A DNA stretch of 64,000 bases from Actinokineospora terrae. Its GTDB lineage: Bacteria > Actinomycetota > Actinomycetes > Mycobacteriales > Pseudonocardiaceae. Both the position numbers and the translations under genes were made by a program. The notes under the pieces are model-generated. The model was not told where the DNA came from. It did no database searches and was given only the letters and a program-made list of their open reading frames with translations. The stretch spans positions 496,001 through 560,000 of the forward strand of contig NZ_FOGI01000004.1 of assembly GCF_900111175.1 (NCBI RefSeq). Reading direction: 5' to 3'. Each line of letters begins with the position of its first letter. Positions within the stretch are counted from its first letter, which is position 1. Positions 8,392-16,842 of this stretch are shown piece by piece.

Positions 8392-8989
8392 CGTTGTACG
8401 CGATCAGGCGCCACGCGAGGCCGCTGGTCTCACGGCGGGCCAGGACCGTCCAGTGGCAGTTGGAGATGCCGCCGAGCTGCCACCAGTTGCCTACCGGGAG
8501 CTCGAGCAGGCTGCCTGCCAACGCCGTGATGAGGCCACCGTGCGCGCACAGCACCGCGGTCTCGTCAGTGCCCTCGTCGAGCCCCGCGACCACCTCGGTC
8601 GCCCTAGCGGCCACCTCGACCCGGGACTCGCCACCGGGTGGGGTCCAGGTGGCGTCGGTCTGCCACTCCGCGCGACCGCCCGGCCACTCCTGGTCGATCT
8701 CGGCGCCGGTCTTGCCCTGCCAGAGGCCCAGGTTGGTCTCGCGCAAACGCTTGTCCACCCGCAGCGGGACCCCGATCGCCTCGCTGAACACGGTGGCGGT
8801 GTCGGTGGCCCTGCGCAGGTCGGAGGCCACGACGACGTCCGGTGAGAACCGGGCGAGCGCGGGAACCGCGAAGCGGGCCTGGTTGCGGCCCACCTCGGTG
8901 AGGTTCGAGTCGATGTGGCCCTGCATCCGGCCCGAGGCGTTGTAGTCCGTCTCGCCGTGGCGCCAGAGCACGAGCCTGCGCAGGGTCAC
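8375..8989 (-). CDS. gpgP: histidine phosphatase, GpgP-like (glucosyl-3-phosphoglycerate phosphatase)
   Basis: 204-residue branched histidine phosphatase. The phosphate-accepting His is H11 in LWRHGETDYN, the second catalytic His lies in AVLCAHGGL, and the acidic residue region ETNLGLWQG is present. In mycobacteria the gene in this position dephosphorylates glucosyl-3-phosphoglycerate to glucosylglycerate. The GTG start at 8989 overlaps the rsfS stop as GTGA, and the 3' end overlaps the next gene, so rsfS-gpgP-octT look translationally coupled. The general phosphatase call is safe; the sugar substrate is by synteny. Confidence 0.85.
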   Translation of the reverse strand: MTLRRLVLWRHGETDYNASGRMQGHIDSNLTEVGRNQARFAVPALARFSPDVVVASDLRRATDTATVFSEAIGVPLRVDKRLRETNLGLWQGKTGAEIDQEWPGGRAEWQTDATWTPPGGESRVEVAARATEVVAGLDEGTDETAVLCAHGGLITALAGSLLELPVGNWWQLGGISNCHWTVLARRETSGLAWRLIAYNVGITG

Positions 8990-9429
8990 TCGACGTCCGC
9001 GCTGGTCTTGTCGCCGTCCTCGATCACACCCGCGGGCGCGGTCGCGGCCGACTCCTCGGTCACGTCCGAGGGGCCCGCCTCGAACTCGACGCGCGGGCAG
9101 TCCTTCCACAGCCGCTCCAGGCCGTAGAACGAGCGCTCCTCGTCGTGCTGGACGTGCACCACGACGTCGACGAAGTCGAGCAGCACCCAGCGGCCCTCGC
9201 GGGCGCCCTCGCGGCGGACCGGCTTGGAGCCCGCCTGGCGCAGCCGCTCCTCGACCTCCTCGACGATCGCGCCGACCTGCCGTTCGTTGGCGGCCGAGGC
9301 GATCACGAAGCAGTCGGTGATGACGAGCTGGTCGGAGACGTCCAGCACGATCACGTCGGTGGCCTTCTTGTCGGCCGCCGCTCCAGCCGCGACCAGTGCC
9401 AGTTCGCGTGCCTCGTGCGTCGCTGCCAC
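8986..9429 (-). CDS. rsfS: ribosome silencing factor RsfS
   Basis: Binds ribosomal protein uL14 and blocks subunit joining when nutrients fall. The 147 residues hold the RsfS/Iojap domain (KKATDVIVLDVSDQLVITD, then VLLDFVDVVVHV and RSFYGLERLWKD) and a Ser/Ala/Asp-rich disordered tail of about 35 residues common in actinobacteria. GTG 9429 has a GAGGAG six bases upstream. It sits 61 bp downstream of nadD, the widely conserved pair. Confidence 0.95.
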   Translation of the reverse strand: MAATHEARELALVAAGAAADKKATDVIVLDVSDQLVITDCFVIASAANERQVGAIVEEVEERLRQAGSKPVRREGAREGRWVLLDFVDVVVHVQHDEERSFYGLERLWKDCPRVEFEAGPSDVTEESAATAPAGVIEDGDKTSADVE

Positions 9430-9490
9430 GTCACTCCTCGTTCAGATATCCCAGGGGCTAACCCGTCGAGGATACCGGGTGAGGTACCGG

Positions 9491-10081
9491 TCAGTTCTCG
9501 GCGGCGTAGAGGCGGCGCTTGGAGATGTACTGGACCACCCCGTCTGGCACCAGGTACCAGACCGGGAGACCCGATCCGACCCGCGTGCGGCAGTCGGTGG
9601 AGGAGATGGCCAGGGCCGGGACCTCGACCAGGCTCACGGTCCCGGACGGGAGGTGCGCGTCGGCCAGGCTGTAACCGGGGCGGGTGACGCCAACGAAGTG
9701 CGCCAGGGTGAACAGCTCCTCGGCGCGGTGCCACGACAGGATCTGTTCGAGCGCGTCGGCGCCGGTGATGAAGAACAGGTCGGCGTCGGGGTGCTGCGCG
9801 CGGAGGTCACGGAGAGTGTCGACGGTGTAGGTCACGCCGGTGCGGTCGATGTCGACCCGGCTCACCGAGAACCTGGGGTTGGACGCCGTTGCCACTACCG
9901 TCATCAGGTAGCGGTCCTCGGCGGCACTGACCTCTTTGCCGTCCTTCTGCCAGGGCACCCCGGTCGGGACGAACACGACCTCGTCGAGGTCGAACCGGGC
10001 CTGCACCTCACTCGCCGCCACCAGGTGACCGTGGTGCACGGGGTCGAAGGTGCCGCCCATGATGCCAATCCGGCGCGCCAT
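9491..10081 (-). CDS. nadD: nicotinate-nucleotide adenylyltransferase
   Basis: Transfers AMP to nicotinate mononucleotide, forming deamido-NAD in NAD synthesis. The 196-residue product has the nucleotidyltransferase signature [11 protein letters not shown] at residues 9-19 and the second motif [10 protein letters not shown] near the C-terminus. Length is typical. It heads the rsfS-gpgP-octT-degV run on the minus strand; the divergent gene beyond is a nitroreductase. Confidence 0.95.
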   Translation of the reverse strand: MARRIGIMGGTFDPVHHGHLVAASEVQARFDLDEVVFVPTGVPWQKDGKEVSAAEDRYLMTVVATASNPRFSVSRVDIDRTGVTYTVDTLRDLRAQHPDADLFFITGADALEQILSWHRAEELFTLAHFVGVTRPGYSLADAHLPSGTVSLVEVPALAISSTDCRTRVGSGLPVWYLVPDGVVQYISKRRLYAAEN

Positions 10082-10260
10082 GCCCGGAGCCTACGGCCGC
10101 GCCCGGCCACCGTCCTGACATGCGGCGACGGGTATGAGCAACATCATGCGCACCCCGCGTGGCGGTCGACTTCCGAACGCCACCGTTCGGGTCATGACAT
10201 GGACCCTATGACCGGATCGGTATGACCGTGTGTGGCCACCGGACCGGGAGACTGCCGAGC

Positions 10261-10947
10261 ATGGCTTGGATACCGATCCACGATCAGCCGTACGACCCCG
10301 TGCCTTACCGGCCGGCCAAGGTCAGTGCGGCGGAGTCGCTGCAGGCGGCTGCTGATCTACGCGCGAAGATGGACCAACGCAGGACCGTGCGCGCGTTCTC
10401 CACGGAGCCGGTGCCCGAGCAGGTCGTTGTGGACGCTATAGCCGTTGCGGCTACCGCGCCCTCTGGTGCCCACCAGCAGCCGTGGACCTTCGTCCTGGTC
10501 ACCGATCCCGAGGTCCGCGCGCGGATCCGGGAGGCGGCGGAGACCGAGGAGCAGATCTCCTACGCGGGCAGGCTCGGCGAGGAGTGGCTCTCGGCGTTAC
10601 GTCCACTGGGGACCGACCAGAACAAGCCGCACCTGACGGACGCGCCGTTCCTGATCGTGGTCTTCGAGCAGCGGTACTACCTCGACGAGGACGGCGAGCA
10701 GCACAAGCACTACTACGTCGACGAGTCGGTGGGCATCGCCGTCGGCATGCTGCTGACCGCGTTGCACCTGTCGGGGCTGGCCGCGCTGACACACACACCG
10801 AGCCCGATGAAGTTCCTGTCCGAGGTGCTGGGCAGGCCCAAGAACGAGAAGGCGTTCGCGGTGATCCCGGTCGGCTACCCGGCCGACGACGCCACGGTCC
10901 CCAGGCTGATCCGCAAGGACCTCGACCAGGTCATGGTCAAGATCTGA
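10261..10947 (+). CDS. nitroreductase family, iodotyrosine deiodinase-like
   Basis: FMN-dependent flavoprotein of 228 residues. It has RRTVRAFS and the SGAHQQPW flavin loop of the family. It resembles iodotyrosine deiodinase more than general nitroreductases: the lid residues that bind the halotyrosine zwitterion in mammalian IYD (Glu, Tyr, Lys at spacings of 4 and 21) appear as E97, Y101 and K122 with identical spacing, and the C-terminus reads VGYPADDATVPRLIRKDLDQ, close to the IYD ending. Bacterial homologues are known, so dehalogenation of halotyrosines or a related phenol is the leading idea. The start ATG 10261 has GGGAG about 10 bases upstream. It is a single gene with no obvious operon partner. 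Confidence 0.85.
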   Translation: MAWIPIHDQPYDPVPYRPAKVSAAESLQAAADLRAKMDQRRTVRAFSTEPVPEQVVVDAIAVAATAPSGAHQQPWTFVLVTDPEVRARIREAAETEEQISYAGRLGEEWLSALRPLGTDQNKPHLTDAPFLIVVFEQRYYLDEDGEQHKHYYVDESVGIAVGMLLTALHLSGLAALTHTPSPMKFLSEVLGRPKNEKAFAVIPVGYPADDATVPRLIRKDLDQVMVKI

Positions 10948-11142
10948 GGTCCCCGGGTCCGACAGCTCCGGCGGAAAGCTGCCGCTTCGCCCGCCGGGGA
11001 CTCCGGTCAGGATGACCGGGGACCCGCCTCGCGCGGATGGTGCGCGTCCGCGCGCGGCGGGTCCATCCCCAACCCCCCGAGTTGTCCACAGCTCACCGGC
11101 ACCGGCTCGACGCCCGTTGACGAGGCGCTGTATCCATGTGAT

Positions 11143-13239
11143 GTGGACGACAACGCATTGCGGCAATCGGCGGAAGAACGGCTGCGCGCCCTGGCAGGGC
11201 CCGGGGCGAGCCTGCGCGACGACCAGTGGACGGCCATCGAGGCACTGGTCGCGAGGCGCCGCCGCGCGTTAGTGGTGCAGCGCACCGGCTGGGGCAAGTC
11301 CGCTGTGTACTTCGTCGCGACCGCGCTGCTGCGCGAGCTCGGCGAGGGCCCCACGGTGATCGTGTCCCCGCTGCTGGCCCTGATGCGCAACCAGGTCGAG
11401 GCGGCGGCGCGGGCCGGTGTCCGCGCGGCGACGATCAACTCGTCGAACGCCGAGGACTGGGACCAGGTGCACGAGGCGGTCGCCCAGGGCGATGTCGACG
11501 TGCTGCTGGTCAGCCCGGAGCGGTTGAACAACCCCGACTTCCGCGACTCGGTGCTGCCCAGGCTGACCGCGTCGGCCGGGATGCTGGTCGTCGACGAGGC
11601 GCACTGCATCTCGGACTGGGGGCACGACTTCCGGCCGGACTACCGTCGCCTTCGGACACTCCTGGGTGAACTCCGCCCCGGGGTGCCGGTCCTGGCGACG
11701 ACGGCGACCGCCAACGACCGGGTGGTGCGCGATGTGGCGCACCAGCTGGGGCTCGGCGCGGAGGACGCGCTCGTGCTGCGTGGCGCCCTGGACCGGGAAA
11801 GCCTGCGGTTGGGGGTGTTGCGGCTGCCGACGCCGCAGGCCCGGTGGGCGTGGCTGGCGGAGAACCTGGGCAAGCTGACCGGATCCGGCATCATCTACAC
11901 GCTGACCGTGGCCGCGGCGGAGGAGTTGGCGTCGTTCCTACGGGAACGCGGGTACGAGGTGGCCTCTTACACCGGCCGCACGGACACCGCGGACCGGCTG
12001 CGCGCCGAGGACGACCTGCTCGGGAACCGGGTCAAGGCGCTGGTCGCGACCTCCGCGCTCGGCATGGGGTTCGACAAACCGGACCTGGGGTTCGTGGTGC
12101 ACGTCGGGGCGCCGCAGTCACCCATCGCCTACTACCAGCAGATCGGGCGTGCCGGTCGTGGCGTGCGGCGGGCGGACGTGGTGCTGTTGCCGGGCACCGA
12201 GGACAAGGACATCTGGTCGTACTTCGCCTCGCTGGCCTTCCCGCCGGAGCACTTCGTCCGGCAGGTGCTCGCGGCGCTGGCCGAGGCCGGGCGGCCGCTG
12301 TCGACGATGGCGCTGGAGCCGAGGGTCGACCTGTCGCGCGGGCGGCTGGAGATGGTGCTGAAGGTCCTCGACGTCGACGGCGCGGTCCGGCGGGTCCGCG
12401 GCGGGTGGGAGCACACCGGCGAGGCGTGGGAGTACGACGCCGAGCGGTACGAGCGGATCGCGGGCGCGCGCAAGGCCGAGCAGGACGCGATCCTGGCCTA
12501 CCAGGAGACGACCGGCTGCCGGATGGAGTTCCTGCTCCGCCAACTCGACGACCCGCACGCCGCGCCCTGCGGCCGGTGCGACAACTGCGCGGGCGCGCAG
12601 TGGTCCGCCGCGGTGTCGGCCGAGGAGATGGCCGTGGCACAGGAGAAATTACGTCGGCCCGGGGTCGAGGTCACGCCCAAGAAGGCCTGGCCGACCGCGA
12701 TGGCAACCCTCGGCGTCGCGCTCACGGGGAAGATACCGGCGAGCAGGCTAGCCGAGCCCGGCCGCGCGCTGGGGCGGTTGACCGACATCGGGTGGGGCAA
12801 CCGGCTGCGGGACCTGTTCGCGTCCACAGAGGACGGAGAGGTGCCCGGGGACCTGGTCGACGCCTGCGTGAAGGTGTTGACGGCGTGGGGATGGGCGCAG
12901 CGACCGGCGGGCGTGGTCACCGTGGGCTCGACCCGCCACCCCCGGTTGGTGTCCAGCTTCGGCGCGGCCATCGCCTCGATCGGGCGACTGCCGGTGCTCG
13001 GTGAGGTGACCGTGGGGGCCTCGGCTCCCCGGGCCAACAGCGCGCACCGGTTGGCGTGGCTGTGGAACTCGATGTCGGTGGGAGCGGAGCTGGCAGAACG
13101 GATCCGTGAGACCCCGGGCCCACTCCTGCTGATCGACGACCGCATCGACACCGGCTGGACCATGACCGTCGGTAGTGCCCTGCTCCGCGACGCGGGCGCC
13201 ACCGCGGTCCTGCCGTTCGCCTTGGCCACCACCAGCTGA
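11143..13239 (+). CDS. recQ: RecQ family DNA helicase with C-terminal phosphoribosyltransferase-like domain
   Basis: ATP-dependent 3'-5' DNA helicase, 698 residues. Superfamily 2 motifs: the DDQWTAIEAL Q-like motif, Walker A GWGKS, DEAH in VVDEAHCISDWGHDFRP, TATA motif III, and QQIGRAGRG motif VI. The RecQ zinc site is formed by CRMEFL plus CGRCDNC around residue 465-485. After a winged-helix-like stretch the last 100 residues carry LLIDDRIDTGWTMT, which resembles the PRPP loop of type I phosphoribosyltransferases. This fused tail is absent from E. coli RecQ; its role is unknown. The GTG 11143 start lacks a clear Shine-Dalgarno. It is not in an operon. Confidence 0.9.
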   Translation: MDDNALRQSAEERLRALAGPGASLRDDQWTAIEALVARRRRALVVQRTGWGKSAVYFVATALLRELGEGPTVIVSPLLALMRNQVEAAARAGVRAATINSSNAEDWDQVHEAVAQGDVDVLLVSPERLNNPDFRDSVLPRLTASAGMLVVDEAHCISDWGHDFRPDYRRLRTLLGELRPGVPVLATTATANDRVVRDVAHQLGLGAEDALVLRGALDRESLRLGVLRLPTPQARWAWLAENLGKLTGSGIIYTLTVAAAEELASFLRERGYEVASYTGRTDTADRLRAEDDLLGNRVKALVATSALGMGFDKPDLGFVVHVGAPQSPIAYYQQIGRAGRGVRRADVVLLPGTEDKDIWSYFASLAFPPEHFVRQVLAALAEAGRPLSTMALEPRVDLSRGRLEMVLKVLDVDGAVRRVRGGWEHTGEAWEYDAERYERIAGARKAEQDAILAYQETTGCRMEFLLRQLDDPHAAPCGRCDNCAGAQWSAAVSAEEMAVAQEKLRRPGVEVTPKKAWPTAMATLGVALTGKIPASRLAEPGRALGRLTDIGWGNRLRDLFASTEDGEVPGDLVDACVKVLTAWGWAQRPAGVVTVGSTRHPRLVSSFGAAIASIGRLPVLGEVTVGASAPRANSAHRLAWLWNSMSVGAELAERIRETPGPLLLIDDRIDTGWTMTVGSALLRDAGATAVLPFALATTS

Positions 13240-13425
13240 GGTCGACTCTCACCATCACAGCCGGCTGCACGAGAAAGGAGAGTTCACCCGACCGGAGTCG
13301 GAGACAACTGAATCGCCTGACGCCCTCGGTCGATGCGGCCGCTGGCGAACCGGGCCATGCCGACCCGCTGTCGGCCGATCCAGATGCCCGTGACCACCTC
13401 TCCGGAGGGAGATCAGCTCCGCCGG

Positions 13426-14541
13426 TCAGGTGGTACGGGTGAGGGGCACCAGGTCGTCGGCGTGGACTACCTCGCGGCGGCGGTCGGCGGGGAGGGGCTG
13501 GGGCGGGTGGCCGATGAGGGCGGGGAGTTCGGCGGCGTCGAAGTTGGTGATGCCCCGGGCGATCACCTTGCCGGTGAGGGTGGCCAGTTCGACCACGTCG
13601 CCTGCCTGGAAGTCGCCCTTGACGGTGGTGATTCCGGGGGCCAGGAGGGAGCGGCGGCGGTCGACGACGGCGGCAACGGCGCCGTCGTCGAGGGTGAGGG
13701 TGCCGGTGGCGTCAGCGGCGTAGGCGAGCCAGAAGCGGCGGGAGGTGAGGCGGCGGCCGGTGGGGGCGAAGGCGGTACCCACGTCGGCGGGGCCCAGGGC
13801 CTGCGGTGCGTCGGAGGCGGCGGCCAGCAGGACAGGGACGCCCGCGGCGGCGGCCAGGCGGGCGGCGGCCAGTTTCGAGGCCATACCACCGGTTCCGAGA
13901 CCGGAAGCGCCGACCGCGCCCGCGCGCACACCCTCCACATCGGACTCGCCTGCCACCTCGGCGATCCGGCGGGCCGCGCCGAGCCGGGGGTCGCCGTCGT
14001 ACAGGGCGTCCACATCGGACAGAAGAACCAGGGCGTCCGCGCCGATGAGGTGGGCCACCAACGCGGCGAGGCGGTCGTTGTCGCCGAAGCGGATCTCCTC
14101 GGTGGCAACGGTGTCGTTCTCGTTGACCACCGGAACAGCGCCCAGGGCCAGCAGGCGGGTCAGCGTGCGCTGCGCGTTGCGGTAGTGCGAGCGGCGCACG
14201 ATGTCGTCCGCGGTCAGCAAGACCTGGCCCACACGCAGCGAGTACCGACCGAACGAGGCCACATACGCGTGACCCAGGGCGATCTGCCCCACGCTGGCCG
14301 CGGCCTGCTGCGTCGCCAGGTCACGCGGGCGCCGGGCCAGCCCCAACGGGGCCAACCCGGCCGCGATGGCACCGGAGGACACCAGGACGACCTGGCTCCC
14401 GGCGGCCCGGCGGGCGGCGACCGCGTCGACCAGGGCGTCGAGCCTGGCCGGGTCGAGGCCGCCCTCGGCCGTGGTCAGCGACGACGAGCCGACCTTCACC
14501 ACGACCAGCCGGGCACCGGCGACCGCGGCGCGGGTGCTCAC
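13426..14541 (-). CDS. proB: glutamate 5-kinase with PUA domain
   Basis: Phosphorylates glutamate in the first step of proline synthesis. The 371-residue protein has an amino acid kinase domain ([37 protein letters not shown]) and a C-terminal PUA domain (about residues 280-365). GTG 14541 overlaps the obg stop as GTGA, so it is the last gene of rplU-rpmA-obg-proB. The proA partner is not adjacent. Confidence 0.96.
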   Translation of the reverse strand: MSTRAAVAGARLVVVKVGSSSLTTAEGGLDPARLDALVDAVAARRAAGSQVVLVSSGAIAAGLAPLGLARRPRDLATQQAAASVGQIALGHAYVASFGRYSLRVGQVLLTADDIVRRSHYRNAQRTLTRLLALGAVPVVNENDTVATEEIRFGDNDRLAALVAHLIGADALVLLSDVDALYDGDPRLGAARRIAEVAGESDVEGVRAGAVGASGLGTGGMASKLAAARLAAAAGVPVLLAAASDAPQALGPADVGTAFAPTGRRLTSRRFWLAYAADATGTLTLDDGAVAAVVDRRRSLLAPGITTVKGDFQAGDVVELATLTGKVIARGITNFDAAELPALIGHPPQPLPADRRREVVHADDLVPLTRTT

Positions 14542-15989
14542 TCCTCGTCCTCGTCGAGCAACTCCTCGAACGGCGTGCGGCGCAGGACCTTCTGGGCCTT
14601 GCGCTCGGGGGCGCCCACGCGGGTCGGGCGGTCCAGGCGCGGGTCGTCGCCCCGGTTGTGCATCATCACCGCGACACCGGCCGGGGTGGACGGCTCCCAG
14701 TCGAACGTGACACCGCCGACGGTGACCGGGCAACCGGGCACCGCGCCCGCCTTCGCCAGCGCTTCCTCGACGCCCAGGCGGGCCAGCCGGTCGGCGAGGT
14801 AGCCGACGGCCTCGGTGTTGTTGAAGTCGGTCTGCCGGACCCAGCGGTCGGGCCGGTCGCCGCGGACGATGAACCCGGTGTCGTCGGTGGGGTCCTGGAC
14901 GATGGTGAAGCCCGCGTCGTCGACGGCGGTGGGCCGCAGCACGATCCGGGTGGCCTCCGGCGCGGGCTTGCTCGCCCGGTCCTCCTCGATGACCTTGGCC
15001 AGCGCGAAGCTCAGCTCGCGCAGCCCGGCCCGGCTCACCGTGGAGATCTCGAACACCGGCAGCCCGCGCGCCTCGATCTCCGGGCGCACCAACTCGGCCA
15101 ACTCGCGCGCCTCGGGCACGTCGATCTTGTTCAGCACGACCAGCCGGGGCCGGTCGGCGAGCGTGCCGCCCAGCGCGGGCGTGTAGCGGGCCAGTTCCTC
15201 TTCCAGCGCGTCGATGTCCGAGAGCGGGTCGCGGTCGGCCTCGTAGGTGGCGCAGTCGACGACGTGCACCAGCACGGCGCAGCGCTCGATGTGGCGCAGG
15301 AAGTCCAGCCCCAGCCCCTTGCCCTGGCTGGCGCCCGGGATCAGGCCGGGCACGTCGGCGATCGTGTAGACCGAGTCCCCCGCGGTGACCACGCCCAGGT
15401 TCGGCACGAGCGTGGTGAACGGGTAGTCGGCGATCTTCGGCTTGGCCGAGGACAGCACGGCGATCAGCGACGACTTGCCTGCCGAGGGGAAGCCGAGCAG
15501 CCCGGCGTCGGCGACCGAGCGCAGTTCGAGCACCAGGTCGCGGGTCTCCCCCGGCTCGCCGAGCAGCGCGAACCCGGGCGCCCGCCTGGCCTTGGACGCC
15601 AGCGCGGCATTGCCGAGCCCGCCGCGGCCACCTCGAGCGGCGATGAACCGGGTGCCGTGGCCGACGAGGTCGACCACGATCTCGCCCGCCTCGTCGAGCA
15701 CCACGGTGCCGTCCGGGACGCGCAGCTCCAGGTCCTCGCCGGTCGCGCCGTCGCGGTTGGCGCCCTGCCCCTGCTTGCCGCTGGCCGCGTCCGCGTGCGG
15801 GCGGAAGTGGAAGTCGAGCAGGGTGTGCACGTTGCTGTCGACGACCAGCACGACGTCGCCGCCGTTGCCGCCGTCACCGCCGTCCGGGCCGCCGAGCGGC
15901 TTGAACTTCTCGCGGTGCACCGAGGCGCAGCCGTTGCCGCCACTGCCAGCGGCGACGTGGATGACGACCCGGTCGACGAAACGGGACAC
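14538..15989 (-). CDS. obg: GTPase Obg/CgtA
   Basis: Ribosome-associated GTPase for 50S maturation and stress control. The 483 residues show the Gly-rich Obg fold ([11 protein letters not shown]), the G domain (G1 [22 protein letters not shown]) and a C-terminal OCT domain that is extended by a charged tail ending DEDEE. GTG 15989 is preceded by AGAGGAAG. It is separated from rpmA by a strong hairpin, so obg-proB may be expressed below the level of the two ribosomal protein genes. Confidence 0.96.
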   Translation of the reverse strand: MSRFVDRVVIHVAAGSGGNGCASVHREKFKPLGGPDGGDGGNGGDVVLVVDSNVHTLLDFHFRPHADAASGKQGQGANRDGATGEDLELRVPDGTVVLDEAGEIVVDLVGHGTRFIAARGGRGGLGNAALASKARRAPGFALLGEPGETRDLVLELRSVADAGLLGFPSAGKSSLIAVLSSAKPKIADYPFTTLVPNLGVVTAGDSVYTIADVPGLIPGASQGKGLGLDFLRHIERCAVLVHVVDCATYEADRDPLSDIDALEEELARYTPALGGTLADRPRLVVLNKIDVPEARELAELVRPEIEARGLPVFEISTVSRAGLRELSFALAKVIEEDRASKPAPEATRIVLRPTAVDDAGFTIVQDPTDDTGFIVRGDRPDRWVRQTDFNNTEAVGYLADRLARLGVEEALAKAGAVPGCPVTVGGVTFDWEPSTPAGVAVMMHNRGDDPRLDRPTRVGAPERKAQKVLRRTPFEELLDEDEE

Positions 15990-16014
15990 CTGGGGGTACT
16001 TCCTCTCACAAACG

Positions 16015-16055
16015 GACGAGGGGCGAGCCGGAGTGTGTCCAGCCCGCCCCTCGTC
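16015..16055 (-). terminator. hairpin between rpmA and obg
   Basis: Inverted repeat GACGAGGGGCG (16015-16025) / CGCCCCTCGTC (16045-16055), an 11-bp stem with a 19-base loop, in the 93-bp gap between two co-directional genes. No U-run follows, so it may act as an attenuator, an RNA-processing site or a partial terminator. Confidence 0.65.
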
Positions 16056-16082
16056 TCAAGGGTCTTGCGTCGTCCGCGGGGC

Positions 16083-16340
16083 TCAGGCCTCGACCGGGAC
16101 GATGTTGACGGTCTTGCGGCCACGCTTGCTGCCGAACTGGACCGAACCGGCGGCGAGCGCGAAGAGGGTGTCGTCCTTGCCGCGGCCCACGTTCACACCG
16201 GGGTGGAACTTGGTGCCGCGCTGGCGGATCAGGATCTCGCCGGACTTGACGACCTGGCCGCCGTAGCGCTTCACGCCGAGGTACTGGGCGTTCGAGTCGC
16301 GTCCGTTGCGGGAGCTGGACGCGCCTTTCTTGTGTGCCAT
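16083..16340 (-). CDS. rpmA: 50S ribosomal protein L27 (bL27)
   Basis: 85-residue bL27, which reaches toward the peptidyl transferase centre. It begins [20 protein letters not shown] with no N-terminal cleavage extension, and contains the typical [18 protein letters not shown] core. Second gene after rplU, 15 bp downstream of it. Confidence 0.98.
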   Translation of the reverse strand: MAHKKGASSSRNGRDSNAQYLGVKRYGGQVVKSGEILIRQRGTKFHPGVNVGRGKDDTLFALAAGSVQFGSKRGRKTVNIVPVEA

Positions 16341-16355
16341 GGCTGCTCAGGTCCT

Positions 16356-16664
16356 CTACTTGGTGATGCCGGTGACCTCGACGCGGGTCAACTTCTGGCG
16401 GTGACCCTGTCGCTTGTGGTACCCGGTCTTGTTCTTGAACTTGTGGATCCGGATCTTGGGGCCCTTGGTCTGCTCGACGACCTTGCCGGTCACCGAGACC
16501 TTCGCCAGGGCGTCCAGATCCGTGGTGACGTCGGTGCCGTCGACGACGAGCACCGCGGCGAGGTTGAGCTCGGTGCCCGGCGCGCCCTCGAGCTTCTCGA
16601 CCTCGACGACGTCGCCGACAGCCACCTTGTACTGCTTGCCGCCGGTCTTGACGATCGCGTACAT
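16356..16664 (-). CDS. rplU: 50S ribosomal protein L21 (bL21)
   Basis: 102-residue bL21, an early-assembly 23S rRNA binder. It starts [17 protein letters not shown] and ends in the conserved region [15 protein letters not shown] 16664 has AGGAGA about 11 bases upstream. It heads the rplU-rpmA-obg-proB operon, with a promoter candidate about 110 bases upstream. Confidence 0.98.
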   Translation of the reverse strand: MYAIVKTGGKQYKVAVGDVVEVEKLEGAPGTELNLAAVLVVDGTDVTTDLDALAKVSVTGKVVEQTKGPKIRIHKFKNKTGYHKRQGHRQKLTRVEVTGITK

Positions 16665-16775
16665 CGGGACGGAAGTCTCCTGCTACTAGACGGTGGGGGT
16701 CCTACGCGCCCTTATCCACCGCAGACCGGATCGGGCTTCGCACGACACAGCCCACCGAGCGGCGGGCCATGAGAC

Positions 16776-16805
16776 AGGTTACGTGCCTGCTGGAAGAGGG
16801 GTCAA
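16776..16805 (-). promoter_or_regulatory. sigma70-type promoter of rplU operon
   Basis: On the minus strand TTGACC (16805-16800) and TAACCT (16781-16776) are separated by 18 bases, a good housekeeping promoter in high-GC DNA. The predicted transcript start near 16769 gives a leader of about 105 nt before rplU. The -35 hexamer lies inside the terminator hairpin of the preceding rne gene. Confidence 0.65.
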
Positions 16806-16836
16806 ACCGGGGTGGGTTTACCCCCGGTTCGACCCC
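16798..16836 (-). terminator. terminator hairpin of rne
   Basis: GGGGTCAAACCGGGG (16798-16812) pairs with CCCCGGTTCGACCCC (16822-16836), a 15-bp stem with one mismatch and a 9-base loop, starting just after the rne stop codon. It overlaps the rplU promoter, leaving no spacer between the two transcription units. Confidence 0.75.
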
Positions 16837-16842
16837 CCGTCA

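Noticed and set aside
13240..13425. Small gene between recQ and proB
   Set aside because: Short frames only, none with a ribosome site or family features.
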